A stretch of DNA of 64,000 nucleotides from Thiocapsa sp. (GTDB lineage: Bacteria; Pseudomonadota; Gammaproteobacteria; Chromatiales; Chromatiaceae). Position 1 is the stretch's first letter, and every line of letters begins with the position of its first letter. This document shows, in pieces, positions 33,607-42,098 of this stretch. Both the position numbers and the translations under genes were made by a program. The DNA lies in contig NZ_CP073760.1 of assembly GCF_018399035.1 (NCBI RefSeq), positions 1,054,001 through 1,118,000 of the forward strand, read 5' to 3'. The notes under the pieces were generated by a model that saw nothing but the letters and a program-made list of their open reading frames with translations, ran no database searches and was not told the origin of the DNA.

Positions 33607-33698
33607 TGGCGGGCTACGGGATGGTTCGAAACGGTCTGTTATTCATCGTTACCCCGAGGATGCCCGCTGTCAACAGGGGCTTCGGGGCTCGGGACTTC

Positions 33699-33993
33699 GG
33701 GGTCAGGTCTTTCCTTTTGACATTCCAGATCGTCCGGCGGAAATCCGGTCGATCCGAGGTTGTGGACATGGGCGTACGCTCCGAGCGAGTCGGGGGCATG
33801 GTACACCGATGGGGAATCGTTTTTGAGGAGCCGGTTGGGATTCAGAGCTGGCGTCGACGTCTTCTCGCTCCGCGCTCCGGAGACGATCGCGCTTCACGAT
33901 CATGCCGCTTGGCGGTGGGCTGATGACGCGGAGACTTTATCGTGTGCGATCGGGTAAAATTCGCGACGATACGAACACGCTAAGGAGAGGCCC
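33699..33993. repeat. A-module 5' flank, copy 4
   Basis: It starts TTCGGGGTCAGGTCTTTCC and is nearly identical to copy 3 up to the A4 start codon; it lacks the MITE. The Shine-Dalgarno before A4 reads AAGGAGAGG, slightly stronger than in the others. Confidence 0.8.
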
Positions 33994-35070
33994 ATGCGCA
34001 AGCCCACCGCCGATCGCGACGATTATGATTCCCCCTGGAAGGATCTGCTCGACCGTTGGCAGCGGCCTTTTCTGGAGTTCTTCTTCCCGACGATCGCGGC
34101 CGACATCGACTGGTCGCGTGGCTTCGAGTTTCTCGACAAGGAGCTGCAGAAGGTCACGCGCCGCGCCGTGGTCGGTCGGCGGTATGTCGACAAGCTGGTC
34201 AAGGTCTGGCGCCTCGGCGGCGAGGAGACCTGGGTGCTGATCCACACCGAGGTGCAGGGCGAGCCGGATCCGGGGTTTGCGCGGCGGCTCTACACCTATC
34301 ACTCGCGCCTGATGGACCGTTACGATCGTCCGGTCGCGACCTTGGTGATCCTGGCCGATGAGCGGCGCGACTGGCGCCCGGAGCACTATCGTCATGCCCT
34401 CTGGGGCTGCGAGGCGGTGCTGGTGTTTCCGGTCGTGAAGTTGCTGGATTTTAAATCCCGCACGGCCGAGCTGGAGGCCAGTACCAATCCGTTCGCGCTG
34501 GTCGTCCTGGCGCAGTTGGCCGCCACCGCGACCAAACGCGACCCGACCGCGCGGCTGGATCGCAAGATCGGGCTGACCCGGCGGCTGTACCGTTTCGGTC
34601 TGAGCCGCGACGAGGTGCTGAGTCTGTATGCCTTCATCGACTGGGTGATGACGTTGCCCGCGCCGCTGGAGGACGACTACCATCGGGCTATTCAAGCCAT
34701 CGAAGAGGCAGAGCAGATGCGATACGTCACCACGGCCGAGCGAATCGGCATGCGCAAGGGGATGGAACGCGGGATGGAACGCGGGATGGAGCGCGGGATG
34801 GAACGGGGTCTGGAGAGGGGTCTGGAGCGGGGTCTGGAATCCGAACGTGCATTGCTCCAGCGCCTGGCTCGCCGCCGCTTCGGAGATGCGGTCGCCGAGC
34901 GCGCCGCTGTGCTGTTGGCGCTGATTCGGGCGCCGGAGACTCTCGAGCAGCTCGGTGAAGCGCTGCTCGATGGTGACGACGGCGAGGTCTGGTTGACGGC
35001 GGTGCAGGCGCAGGTTGAACGCGCGGACGATCGCATCGATGCCGCGGGAGACCCCTCGCCGGCAGGATGA
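33994..35070 (+). CDS. Rpn/PD-(D/E)XK nuclease-like protein, family A copy 4
   Basis: 358 residues, closest to A2 in the N-terminal part (VWRLGGEETW, LLQRLARRRFGD) and to A1 in the last 20 residues. It has seven four-residue units (four GME, three GLE) and GMRKGME in place of GIRKGME. It therefore looks like a mosaic of other copies. The internal ATG at 34717 follows AGAGG by 8 bases (117-residue short form). The 65 bases after the stop equal those after A1. Confidence 0.75.
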   Translation: MRKPTADRDDYDSPWKDLLDRWQRPFLEFFFPTIAADIDWSRGFEFLDKELQKVTRRAVVGRRYVDKLVKVWRLGGEETWVLIHTEVQGEPDPGFARRLYTYHSRLMDRYDRPVATLVILADERRDWRPEHYRHALWGCEAVLVFPVVKLLDFKSRTAELEASTNPFALVVLAQLAATATKRDPTARLDRKIGLTRRLYRFGLSRDEVLSLYAFIDWVMTLPAPLEDDYHRAIQAIEEAEQMRYVTTAERIGMRKGMERGMERGMERGMERGLERGLERGLESERALLQRLARRRFGDAVAERAAVLLALIRAPETLEQLGEALLDGDDGEVWLTAVQAQVERADDRIDAAGDPSPAG

Positions 35071-35131
35071 AGGCGCGGTCGCCCGAGCGGGGTCAGGGTA
35101 GGATGTTCAATCCCCCGGGGAAACCTCGGGG

Positions 35132-35248
35132 TCAGGTCTTGACTCGTGCCTTTTCTCATCAGGGGGCGGGCGGATCGGGAAAGTCAGTGCCGCATTCTGC
35201 CGTTGGCCGTCGGGACGGTGGAAGAGGACGACTGCAAAGTCGTCTGTC
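35132..35248. repeat. REP-like module, copy 2 (same as 18715-18831)
   Basis: GGTCAGGTCTTGACTCGTGC through the GACGACT-GCAA-AGTCGTC hairpin, almost base for base as at 18.7 kb. It joins the A4 flank to the phosphoribosyltransferase-like gene. Confidence 0.75.
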
Positions 35249-35373
35249 CTAGGGAGATTTCAACCCCGGCGCCGAGCCGACGGAGCGGTTGCTGCGGGCG
35301 ATCGAGCGTAAGCGCCCGAGATGCGCTCAAAAGGCGCATTGCCTCGACCGATATCGAGGCTATTTTATCGAAG

Positions 35374-36120
35374 ATGCAGACTCGCCTCCCTTCGACGCTT
35401 CAGCCTTTGCCGTTGCGTGCCCCATGGCCGTCCAACTTCCCGGATGCCGACATTCATGCGGCAGAGTCTCGGGTCAAGAAACATGATCTGTATGCCGTGG
35501 CGAAGGGTGGAGGCGTGGCGGCATCGGTTGGCCTGATCTTGGAACTGATGGACGAGGCAGCCGTCGAGCGTCTGCGCCGGTACGCAGCGCGCTCGCCGGT
35601 GATTGTTCCGGTTCACGGTATCGAAGGTGTGAGCGCGAATACAATCCCGGCGGTGCTGGCTGTGTGTTTGAGCGACCGACTTGATTTCGAACTGTCCACG
35701 GACATCGTTCAAACTTCCAAAGCAGCCCACACGGGGTCGAGTGGGTGGTGGTGGCTTAGATCTTCGGCGCTCTTCGGCGGCGAAGTCACGGCAGGCCGTT
35801 GTTATATCCTCGTCGATGACTTCATCGGCATGGGCGGCACCTTCGCCAACCTGCGGGGCTATATCGAGGCCTGCGGAGGCGCAGTGGTTCATGTGCAAGC
35901 CCTTACGGGAAAGCCGCATTCAGCTAAACTAGCGTTGCAGGCATCGACGCTACAAGCACTGAGGAGCAAGCACGGTGACATCGAAACATGGTGGGTCGCA
36001 CAATTCGGATATGGATTCGGAGAGCTTACCGAATCAGAAGCTCTTTACCTTCTCCGCATCGAACATGCTGACACCATCCGAAGAAGACTTGCTGAGGCAG
36101 CACCTCAAAGAGACGGTTGA
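35374..36120 (+). CDS. Phosphoribosyltransferase-like protein
   Basis: 248 residues from ATG 35374; the frame is open further upstream but enters a REP module, so the natural start may be lost. RCYILVDDFIGMGGTFANLR is the type I PRTase PRPP-binding loop (VDDxxxxGGT). Upstream SPVIVPVHGIEGVSANTIPA and the middle QTSKAAHTG fit the fold. It may use PRPP on a base or a small molecule; no biosynthetic neighbour helps. Similar lone PRTases occur in defence-like contexts, which would suit the surroundings. Specific activity is unknown. Confidence 0.6.
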   Translation: MQTRLPSTLQPLPLRAPWPSNFPDADIHAAESRVKKHDLYAVAKGGGVAASVGLILELMDEAAVERLRRYAARSPVIVPVHGIEGVSANTIPAVLAVCLSDRLDFELSTDIVQTSKAAHTGSSGWWWLRSSALFGGEVTAGRCYILVDDFIGMGGTFANLRGYIEACGGAVVHVQALTGKPHSAKLALQASTLQALRSKHGDIETWWVAQFGYGFGELTESEALYLLRIEHADTIRRRLAEAAPQRDG

Positions 36121-36166
36121 CCTGGCTCGCCAGATTCTCGACGAACGCAAGCAGCGCGCGGCATGA
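36065..36166 (+). CDS. Possible small ORF overlapping the PRTase-like gene (33 aa)
   Basis: ATG 36065 in the +1 frame relative to the PRTase gene opens MLTPSEEDLLRQHLKETVDL and ends with DERKQRAA at 36166, a single amphipathic charged helix. It overlaps the PRTase end by 56 bases. The helix-like composition favours a real coupled peptide, but there is no strong ribosome-binding site. Confidence 0.3.
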   Translation: MLTPSEEDLLRQHLKETVDLARQILDERKQRAA

Positions 36167-36235
36167 CAAGGTCTTAGGGTCTAGTCAAAAAATCGGGGTC
36201 TTGACTTATGCCTTTTCCGAGCTATTTTTGGGGTC

Positions 36236-36313
36236 ATGGCCAGACCCCTGCGACTTGAGTTTGCCGGTGCACTCTATCACGTCACTTCGCGCGGTAACGG
36301 ACGGGAGGACATT
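36236..36313 (+). pseudogene. RAYT relic, N-terminal fragment of a second subfamily
   Basis: MARPLRLEFAGALYHVTSRG then NGREDI is the standard start of another RAYT subgroup. After 26 codons it runs into a junction motif (AAAAAGGGGACC) and then a minus-strand scrap of the other RAYT type (36395-36440). Non-functional. Confidence 0.7.
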
Positions 36314-36499
36314 GTCCCGCCGAAAAAGGGGACCAATTTGTTCTCCAGGGGGGGCCGGGCCGTTTTCTCCGGCCATCGTGTCTTCGAACGTTTCCCGAAC
36401 GTGATTCCTGACGGTTGACGAAGCTCGCCTGCCGCCCTGCTCGACCCCGCTACACCCCCTCGCTCCAGAATGCTCTCGCTTGACGATACTAATGCGTAA

Positions 36500-36512
36500 C
36501 GTTAGCCTAACG
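36500..36512. promoter_or_regulatory. Palindromic operator candidate for HigBA pair 3
   Basis: CGTTAG-C-CTAACG lies 2 bases before the higB ATG at 36515. TTGACG at 36480-36485 could be a -35 element. The layout parallels that of HigBA pair 2. Confidence 0.45.
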
Positions 36513-36514
36513 GC

Positions 36515-36796
36515 ATGATCAAGAGCTTTGCCGACAAGGAAACTGCTGCGCTATTTGCCGGCAAGCGGGTGAAGCGCTGGGGACCCGATTTAATGCGACA
36601 AGCGCAGCGCAAGCTTGCAATGTTGAACCGCGCGGGATCGCTCGACGATCTGCGCATGCCGCCGGGTAATCGACTCGAAACCCTGAGCGGCGATCGGGAT
36701 GGCCAATGCAGCATCCGCATCAACGATCAGTGGCGTCTGTGCTTCGAGTGGCGAGAGGGGCAGGCATGGAACGTTTTGATCGTCGACTACCATTAG
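36515..36796 (+). CDS. higB: HigB-type toxin (HigBA pair 3)
   Basis: 93 residues: MIKSFADKETAALFAGKRVK, AQRKLAMLNRAGSLDDLRMP, LSGDRDGQCSIRINDQWRLC and VLIVDYH at the end. It is a predicted mRNA interferase of the HigB/RelE group. It is followed 12 bases later by higA, with GGAG between. It shares the family fold with pairs 1 and 2 but only moderate identity. Confidence 0.9.
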   Translation: MIKSFADKETAALFAGKRVKRWGPDLMRQAQRKLAMLNRAGSLDDLRMPPGNRLETLSGDRDGQCSIRINDQWRLCFEWREGQAWNVLIVDYH

Positions 36797-36808
36797 GAGA
36801 ATCGCACG

Positions 36809-37168
36809 ATGGCAATTGCCGTGGAAGACTTGGGTCAACTGGATTTTTCGGATGTCGCAGACGGCGACCTAGCGCCCGTCCCGCCGGGCGAGATCCTGGC
36901 GCGCGAGTTTCTGGAACCACTGAGCATTACCCCTTATCGCCTGGCGAAGGCCGTCGGGGTACCGCAACAACGTATCGGCGAAATCCTGGCCGGTCGACGG
37001 GCGATCAGCGCCGATACCGGGCTGCGTCTGTCGCGCGTCTTCGCCCTGAGCGATGGCTTCTGGGTAGGGCTGCAGGCCGACTACGATGCGGCGAAAGCGC
37101 GTCAAACGCTGGGCGCGACCTTGGAACGCATTACGCCTTTCATACAGCGCATCGAACCGCATCGGTGA
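36809..37168 (+). CDS. higA: HigA-type XRE antitoxin (HigBA pair 3)
   Basis: 119 residues. VPPGEILAREFLEPLSITPY, helix-turn-helix RLAKAVGVPQQRIGEILAGR and ISADTGLRLSRVFALSDGFW are HigA hallmarks. The N-terminus has about 20 additional acidic residues (VEDLGQLDFSDVADGDL), which could be a real extension or a sign that translation starts later. A group II intron 3' end begins about 15 bases after its stop. Confidence 0.88.
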   Translation: MAIAVEDLGQLDFSDVADGDLAPVPPGEILAREFLEPLSITPYRLAKAVGVPQQRIGEILAGRRAISADTGLRLSRVFALSDGFWVGLQADYDAAKARQTLGATLERITPFIQRIEPHR

Positions 37169-37306
37169 CGGCACGCCTACCAAAAAGGGTAGAGTAGAGA
37201 GCAGGTCGCCAATTACGGTAGCCGTGGCTTATCTGTTTCCGCGCCTTTCGTTTCGCGGTGCCTAAATAGCCAGGACATGGCTGTGACTCCCAGCCCTCCC
37301 TCATCA

Positions 37307-39296
37307 GTAGGGTCGGGAACTGGCGCGCCGACGTTAGGGTCCGGTGGGACCTCCAGCACTTTCGCGCTGGCCCTCAGTCCGGCTCCCATGATCACGTTTC
37401 CAGCCCCCGCCACGTCAAACCCGGCGTGCCGTTTTCCGGCACCGGGCTTTCCTGCCGACTTCACATCCAGGGTTATGAGACCTCTTGCACTGGGAGCGCT
37501 TTCGGCTTACGCAGCCCGATTCGGTACCCGTCGTAGAGCCCGAGCACCTCGTATAGCCACGTCCTACTCCACCTCTTCCAGCCAAAGCCCTGACGCTGAC
37601 GCGCGCGCATTAAATGGCGCCGAATCTTCTTCTCCACCCAATCTTGGACATACCCGAAACAGCGACTGGAGTGCCCCACCCGAAAGTAGCCTACCCACCC
37701 CCTGAGGATCGGATTGATCAGGGCGATCACCCGATCGATCGGCTGGGAGCGGTAGCGGCGGAACACGTCCTTGAGGCGTTGCAGGATCGCGGTGCGCGCC
37801 TTCATCCGTGGCGTGTAACGCGCGCCCCAGACCCCACGCCGAGTCTTGGCCCGGCGGAAGTCAAAGCCCGGGAAGCTGAATGCCCCTCCCTGACTCAGGT
37901 CCAGTCGTCGTGTCTTGTCGTGATTGAGTTGCACATCGAGCTTGGCTAACTCCTCGACCAAGCGTCGCCAGGCCGCGTCCTCGAGCCAGTTCCACCGGCG
38001 ATACCCATCGACCAAGATCACCAGGTCATCGGCATAACGGGCATACTCGATATAGGTATAGCGTCCGTTGCGGGTGACCTCCTTGGCCCGCTCCAGCATC
38101 CGGTCGACCTCGTTGAGGTAGAGGTTACTGAGCAGGGGTGAGATCACACCGCCTTGCGGAACGCCCCGCTTGCCACTGGCCTTGAGGATACGCTTGAGCA
38201 AGCCCAAGACCTGATCATCGCGGACCCGCTCCGCCACCTTCCCCAAGAGGAGATCGTGACGAACCGTGTCGAAGTACGACGCCAGGTCCACATCAATCAC
38301 ATAGGTCTTGTTGCTCACAATCGCCTCGGCCACGCGCTGCACGGCTTGATGCGCCGTGCGCTTGGGTCGGTATCCATAGCTTCCATCCTGGAAGTCAGCC
38401 TCGAAGATCGGCTCCAGAATCAGCTTGAGCGCCCCCTGGACCACGCGATCGCGAATGCAGGGAATCCCGGGACGCGCATGCGCCCGTCTCCCTTGGGAAT
38501 CTCCCGGCGGCGATTCGGTTGCGGTCGGTAGGTTCCGGTGACCAGCTCATCCCGGATGCCTTGCAGAAACGCCTCAACGCCAGCCGCCTCGATGGCCGCG
38601 AACGTCACCCCGTCACTGCCGGGGGCACCGTTGTTCGCTTTCGCCATCGCATAGGCCGCGTGCAGGGTCTCCTCTTTGCACACGTGGACGTAGAGTCCCC
38701 AGAAGCGCCAGGCCGGTTCAGCCTTCGCCTTGATGTAGATCCTCTTCCTCAGGTCTTGCAGATCGATGGGCGTCGTTGTCATCTCGCCCCTGCCTCCCGT
38801 CTTGTTTAAGGATTGCCAACAGTAGGGCGCCTTCGCTCCACGGACATTACCCCGCTTCAGCGCTACTACGCGCCCATCCGCCACCCGCTCGCCTTCGGTC
38901 CACTTCCCGGTGTCGCCGGTTATAGGACCTACCTTGCTCCGGGGATTTCGCCCTGGGGCGAGACGGGCTTCTCCAGTTGCTTAGCGTGCCCTTGCCACCA
39001 TGCCGTCGCTACTCACCCCGCCGAAGTGGTCGGATCGTCTCGGTCAGACTTCGACCCGCCATGCTGCCTTCGCCCCACGGTTGCAGGCTCGGCCTTCGGA
39101 GATACGCATTGTCGAGGCCATCATTGCGTTCACTGTTGTTACGGCCTGGTGACTCGCCACCTCCCCAAGGAAGGTGCTGTCGATCGGCTTCAGAGTCTTG
39201 GTCTCCCGCCACCCTGCGATCCAAGCTACGGGGCTCCTGACTGTTACCCCGGCAGGACTGTCTCCTGCTGAACACGCCAGCCTTCGCTGGACACAC
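37307..39296 (-). mobile_element. Group II intron 2 (inner), 1990 bp, with reverse transcriptase
   Basis: The 5' end reads GTGTGTCC (39296 downward), fitting the GUGYG rule, and the 3' end reads CCCTAC (to 37307), fitting a terminal AY. A 34-base domain V is at 37450-37417 (AGCCCGG stem, GAAA loop, CCGGGTT return). The RT gene lies in domain IV. The host site is inside the domain V hairpin of intron 1B. Confidence 0.78.
37473..38782 (-). pseudogene. ltrA: Group II intron reverse transcriptase/maturase, frameshifted
   Basis: The start MTTTPIDLQDLRKRIYIKAK at 38782 leads through NNGAPGSDGVTF and PNRRREIPKGDGRMRV, then one base is missing near 38463-38475. The other frame continues with RVVQGALKLILEPIFEADFQ, SYGYRPKRTAHQAVQ, VIDVDLASYFDTVRHDLL, the RT catalytic ARYADDLVIL and the maturase X region ending in LRGWVGYFRVGHSS. 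Joined length is about 436 residues, normal for these enzymes. A single-base loss or a sequencing error would explain the break; no HNH domain is seen. Confidence 0.85.
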
Positions 39297-39931
39297 AACC
39301 GTGCATACAGTTCTCCCGTACACGGCTTTCCGATGTGCGTCACTGCCGAGCATGCGCTGCACTCCAGCAAGCTTGGCTCGACAATCAAGCGTCCGCCACA
39401 GCGTCCTGATCATTATTGGAGTGGCTAGCGACAAGGTCGCAATCTCCTGATCCTCCGCGCTTTGGATGCGTGCACAAAGTAGGGCTCCTTTCCTCGGGCC
39501 GGGTTATGTTGTCCCAGGCCCTCAAACGGTACTATGAGCCCCTCCGACTCCCGTGACGGCCCGCGTCGACTTCGGACTCGCCTTATACGGCACGGTTGAC
39601 GGTTCTGCGCCGCCACCGTCACGGGTCTCCCGCACTGGGACTGATCAACTTCCACCACATGCCACCCCTGCTACCCCGGAAGAATCGATGGGACGCTCTC
39701 GTTGTCTCTTCCCACCGGCGGCGGCCTTCCCCTTCTGACCACAGGGTCGGCTTCTTCGATTAAGTGACGAGGCTACCTCTAGGTTCGCTTGCGCTGCGGC
39801 CTGCGGTTTTGCACCCACGAAACTCACGACCCTTGGTTACCCAAACGCCGCTCCGGGGCACTACAATGGTGTACGAGCAACTCCATCGGCGGGACTTAAA
39901 CCCGCAAGTTAATCAGCCTGTTACGGCATAC

Positions 39932-39966
39932 GGTCAGGTCTTGACTCGTGCCTTTTCTCATCAGGC
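39932..39966. repeat. GGTCAGGTCTTGACTCG junction motif at the end of module B2
   Basis: Same motif and same distance from the family B stop codon as at 27353. It lies where intron 1B sequence ends, so the B2 module was joined to the intron relic at this motif. Confidence 0.7.
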
Positions 39967-40006
39967 GATCCAGATCAAGGCCACCGACGTGAGCAGCAGG
40001 ACGCCA

Positions 40007-41017
40007 TCAGTGCAGCACCTCATCAAGACTGTTGGCATCGAGTATCCGATCGGACCATTGCAGCAGCGTGTTCGGGTCGGCCCGGGTGACGCGTTCGCGC
40101 ACCTGCTCACTGGGCGGTCCGAAGCGGCGTTCGATGAGGCGCAGGAGCATGGCTGCCCCGCCTTTCTGCACGCCCTGCTGCACGCCTTGCTGCAAGCCTT
40201 TCTGCAAGCCAAGCTGCTCGCCCTGCTGCAAGCCCTGCTGCACGCCTTGTTCAATGTAACGGTCGATGAAGGTTTGCATGATGGGGTCTCCGGTGTTGGT
40301 TGACTGTTGGAGCAGTTCCCGTACCTCGTGTTCCTCGATGCGCTGTGTGCCTTTGACATAGTAGCGCAACAGGGATTCCAGGATCGCCACGGCGGTGTCC
40401 TGATCCTGCACCTGCCCGATCAGCGCCAGCAGCGTGCGCAGGCGGTCGATGGGTTGATCGTCGAAGATCCAGCGCAGGGCGAGTTGCACCAGACGCGTGA
40501 GCACGTCGCCCTTGATCTCGGCGTTGGTGCGCGCGGAGAGGTCGACCAAGGCGTAGGTGAATTGCGGCACGAAGGCTGTCAATGCCTGCGGCAGCGGTGA
40601 GACCAGCTGCTGAAAGCCGCGGGGAACACGCCATTGACGCTCGCCATGGTAGATGACCAAGGGGTAGATCGGAGGCAGATGCTTGGCCTTGGGGTGTTGC
40701 TTGCGGTATTGGTCGCCTTCGGCGGTGATGTAGCGCAGCAGCTGCAGCAGCGTCCAGTGCTCGGGGCGGCTCTTGTGTTCGAACAGCAGATAGACGCGCA
40801 GAGGGCCGTCGCGATGTTGGACGCGATACACCAGGTCCGAATAGGCGGTGCGCAGATCGGACGCGACGTAGCTGTCTTTGCCGATATCGAGCGTGTCGAG
40901 ATCGATCTCGGCGAGGAGCTCGGCCGGCAGGTGGCAGCGGAGGAAATCCAAAGCGATCTCGCGCCGGCTGAAGCTTTCGCGAAAGTAGGTATCGTGGGGG
41001 GAGGCGATCTCGTCCAT
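40007..41017 (-). CDS. Rpn family (YhgA/Transposase_31) nuclease-like protein, family B copy 2
   Basis: 336 residues, over 95% identical to B1 by eye, with D61 and E80-H81-K82 kept. The repeat segment is 8 residues longer (GVQQGLQQGEQLGLQKGLQQ then GVQQGVQ), that is two extra four-residue units. An in-frame ATG at 40279 follows GGAG by 8 bases and would give a 90-residue short form. Its 5' flank matches B1 only to TATTGGTGG (41038), where group II intron sequence begins. Confidence 0.87.
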   Translation of the reverse strand: MDEIASPHDTYFRESFSRREIALDFLRCHLPAELLAEIDLDTLDIGKDSYVASDLRTAYSDLVYRVQHRDGPLRVYLLFEHKSRPEHWTLLQLLRYITAEGDQYRKQHPKAKHLPPIYPLVIYHGERQWRVPRGFQQLVSPLPQALTAFVPQFTYALVDLSARTNAEIKGDVLTRLVQLALRWIFDDQPIDRLRTLLALIGQVQDQDTAVAILESLLRYYVKGTQRIEEHEVRELLQQSTNTGDPIMQTFIDRYIEQGVQQGLQQGEQLGLQKGLQQGVQQGVQKGGAAMLLRLIERRFGPPSEQVRERVTRADPNTLLQWSDRILDANSLDEVLH

Positions 41018-41039
41018 GGCAGCGGTGATCTATTGGTGG

Positions 41040-41650
41040 TGACCCGGTCCTGCTCGTCCGGCACGTGTTTCCTGTGCGGGCTGCGTACTCCCGTCGGGTC
41101 CTTCGCCGTGTCATGGGCTTTCCCCATCGCAGACGACTATGCTCGATAAGACACCCCGTCGGCTTGCGGCGCTCTCCCGCCTGCCTGTGCGCTCCGTGTT
41201 CGACGCATCCACCCGAGCGCACGCCGTTGCAGGGCTCTTCACCCGTTCGTGTCCCAGCTCAGTCGATTTCATCGCTTCACCTCGTCACAGGAGCCTTCGG
41301 GGCTTCCCGAGTTCTCCGGCGCCTCTCTTTCTGCATGCCACGGCCTGTCGACTCCGGCGGACATCCACACACTCGCCCTTGCGCGTGCTTCATCTCGGCT
41401 TCCGGGTTCAGTACCCCGTCGCCATCCGCGGGTTTGCGATCTCGAAGCTGTACCAGCACTTCAGGGAGCGCGATCTCCCCTGCGGCCTACAGGATTCTCT
41501 GTGTACGCTTGCCCTGTCTCTTGTTCGCGACTTGCGCCGCTCCGCAACAGGACCAACACTCGATACGGGTGGGTGGCTAGCCCTTACCCGACCGGGACTT
41601 TCACCCGGCAAGAGACGCCGAGCTTTGCTCGGCGCTAACTGAAGTCGGCG
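41040..41650 (-). ncRNA. Group II intron relic, 5' domains only (third type)
   Basis: The minus strand from about 41640 reads CGCCGAGCAAAGCTCGGCG, then CCGGGTGAAAGTCCCGGTCG and GGGCTAGCCACC, the typical domain I start of bacterial group II introns. Later GCGGAGCGGCGCAAGTCGCG and related segments follow. It is cut at 41039 by the 5' flank of B2; no domain V, VI or RT follows. Several open frames on the plus strand here are spurious. Confidence 0.55.
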
Positions 41651-42098
41651 TACCCGGCGCTAAACCCTCGCCGATCCCGCCATCGGCGGGCTTCATGCCA
41701 TCATTTGCGCGGGCAAGCCACGCGCCTACGGCGAGGTGGCTTCTGTCGGTCTCGCCAGAGACGGTCTTTCTCGGAAATCACCGAAGTCGAGCACCGAACC
41801 CAGTCGTTGTCGTGATCGCGGTCGATAACGACAACGACGAGAACCGAGCAAAATCGCGGGCAAACCAGCGACCAAAGCCGTCGCGCTGTTCCGGTGTCAG
41901 AGAACCAACCGGCATTGATCACAGCACCTCAGCGCAGAACACGGCGGGCGTGACGATCCGCGTGCGTTCGATGTGCCCGCAGTGGTCGAACGGGCGCTTC
42001 GCAGAGCGCGCCTGTTAGCCTTGCGGAAAATACATATTATTCGCACAATGCAGATTCTTTGACGAACCCTAACGGCCTGATCCGGCCCCGGCGGCGAT
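41651..42098. other. Non-coding stretch with an 11-bp inverted repeat
   Basis: No credible gene. At 41803-41813 and 41828-41838 lie GTCGTTGTCGT and its exact complement ACGACAACGAC, separated by 14 bases. AT-rich sequence at 42025-42070 probably contains the promoter of the Phd/VapC pair. Confidence 0.5.

Larger units (their letters stand above)
37185..39910 (-). ncRNA. Group II intron 1B (outer), interrupted by intron 2
   Basis: Minus-strand intron sequence homologous to 1A runs from about 39910 to 39297 and resumes from 37306 to about 37185. Its domain V (39329-39297) breaks after CACGGTT's final TT, and TGATGAGGGAGGGCTGG follows on the other side of the insert. Joining both sides reproduces the intact junction of copy 1A exactly. 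No own reverse transcriptase is present. Its 5' end is uncertain. Confidence 0.7.

Noticed and set aside
40634-41149. 171-codon plus-strand frame opposite family B copy 2
   Set aside because: Antisense to the Rpn core; the same frame appears opposite B1 because the genes are copies.
41065-41642. Three overlapping plus-strand frames that resemble proteins often annotated as hypothetical
   Set aside because: They lie on the complement of group II intron domain I-III sequence; several frames open together and none has a ribosome-binding site.
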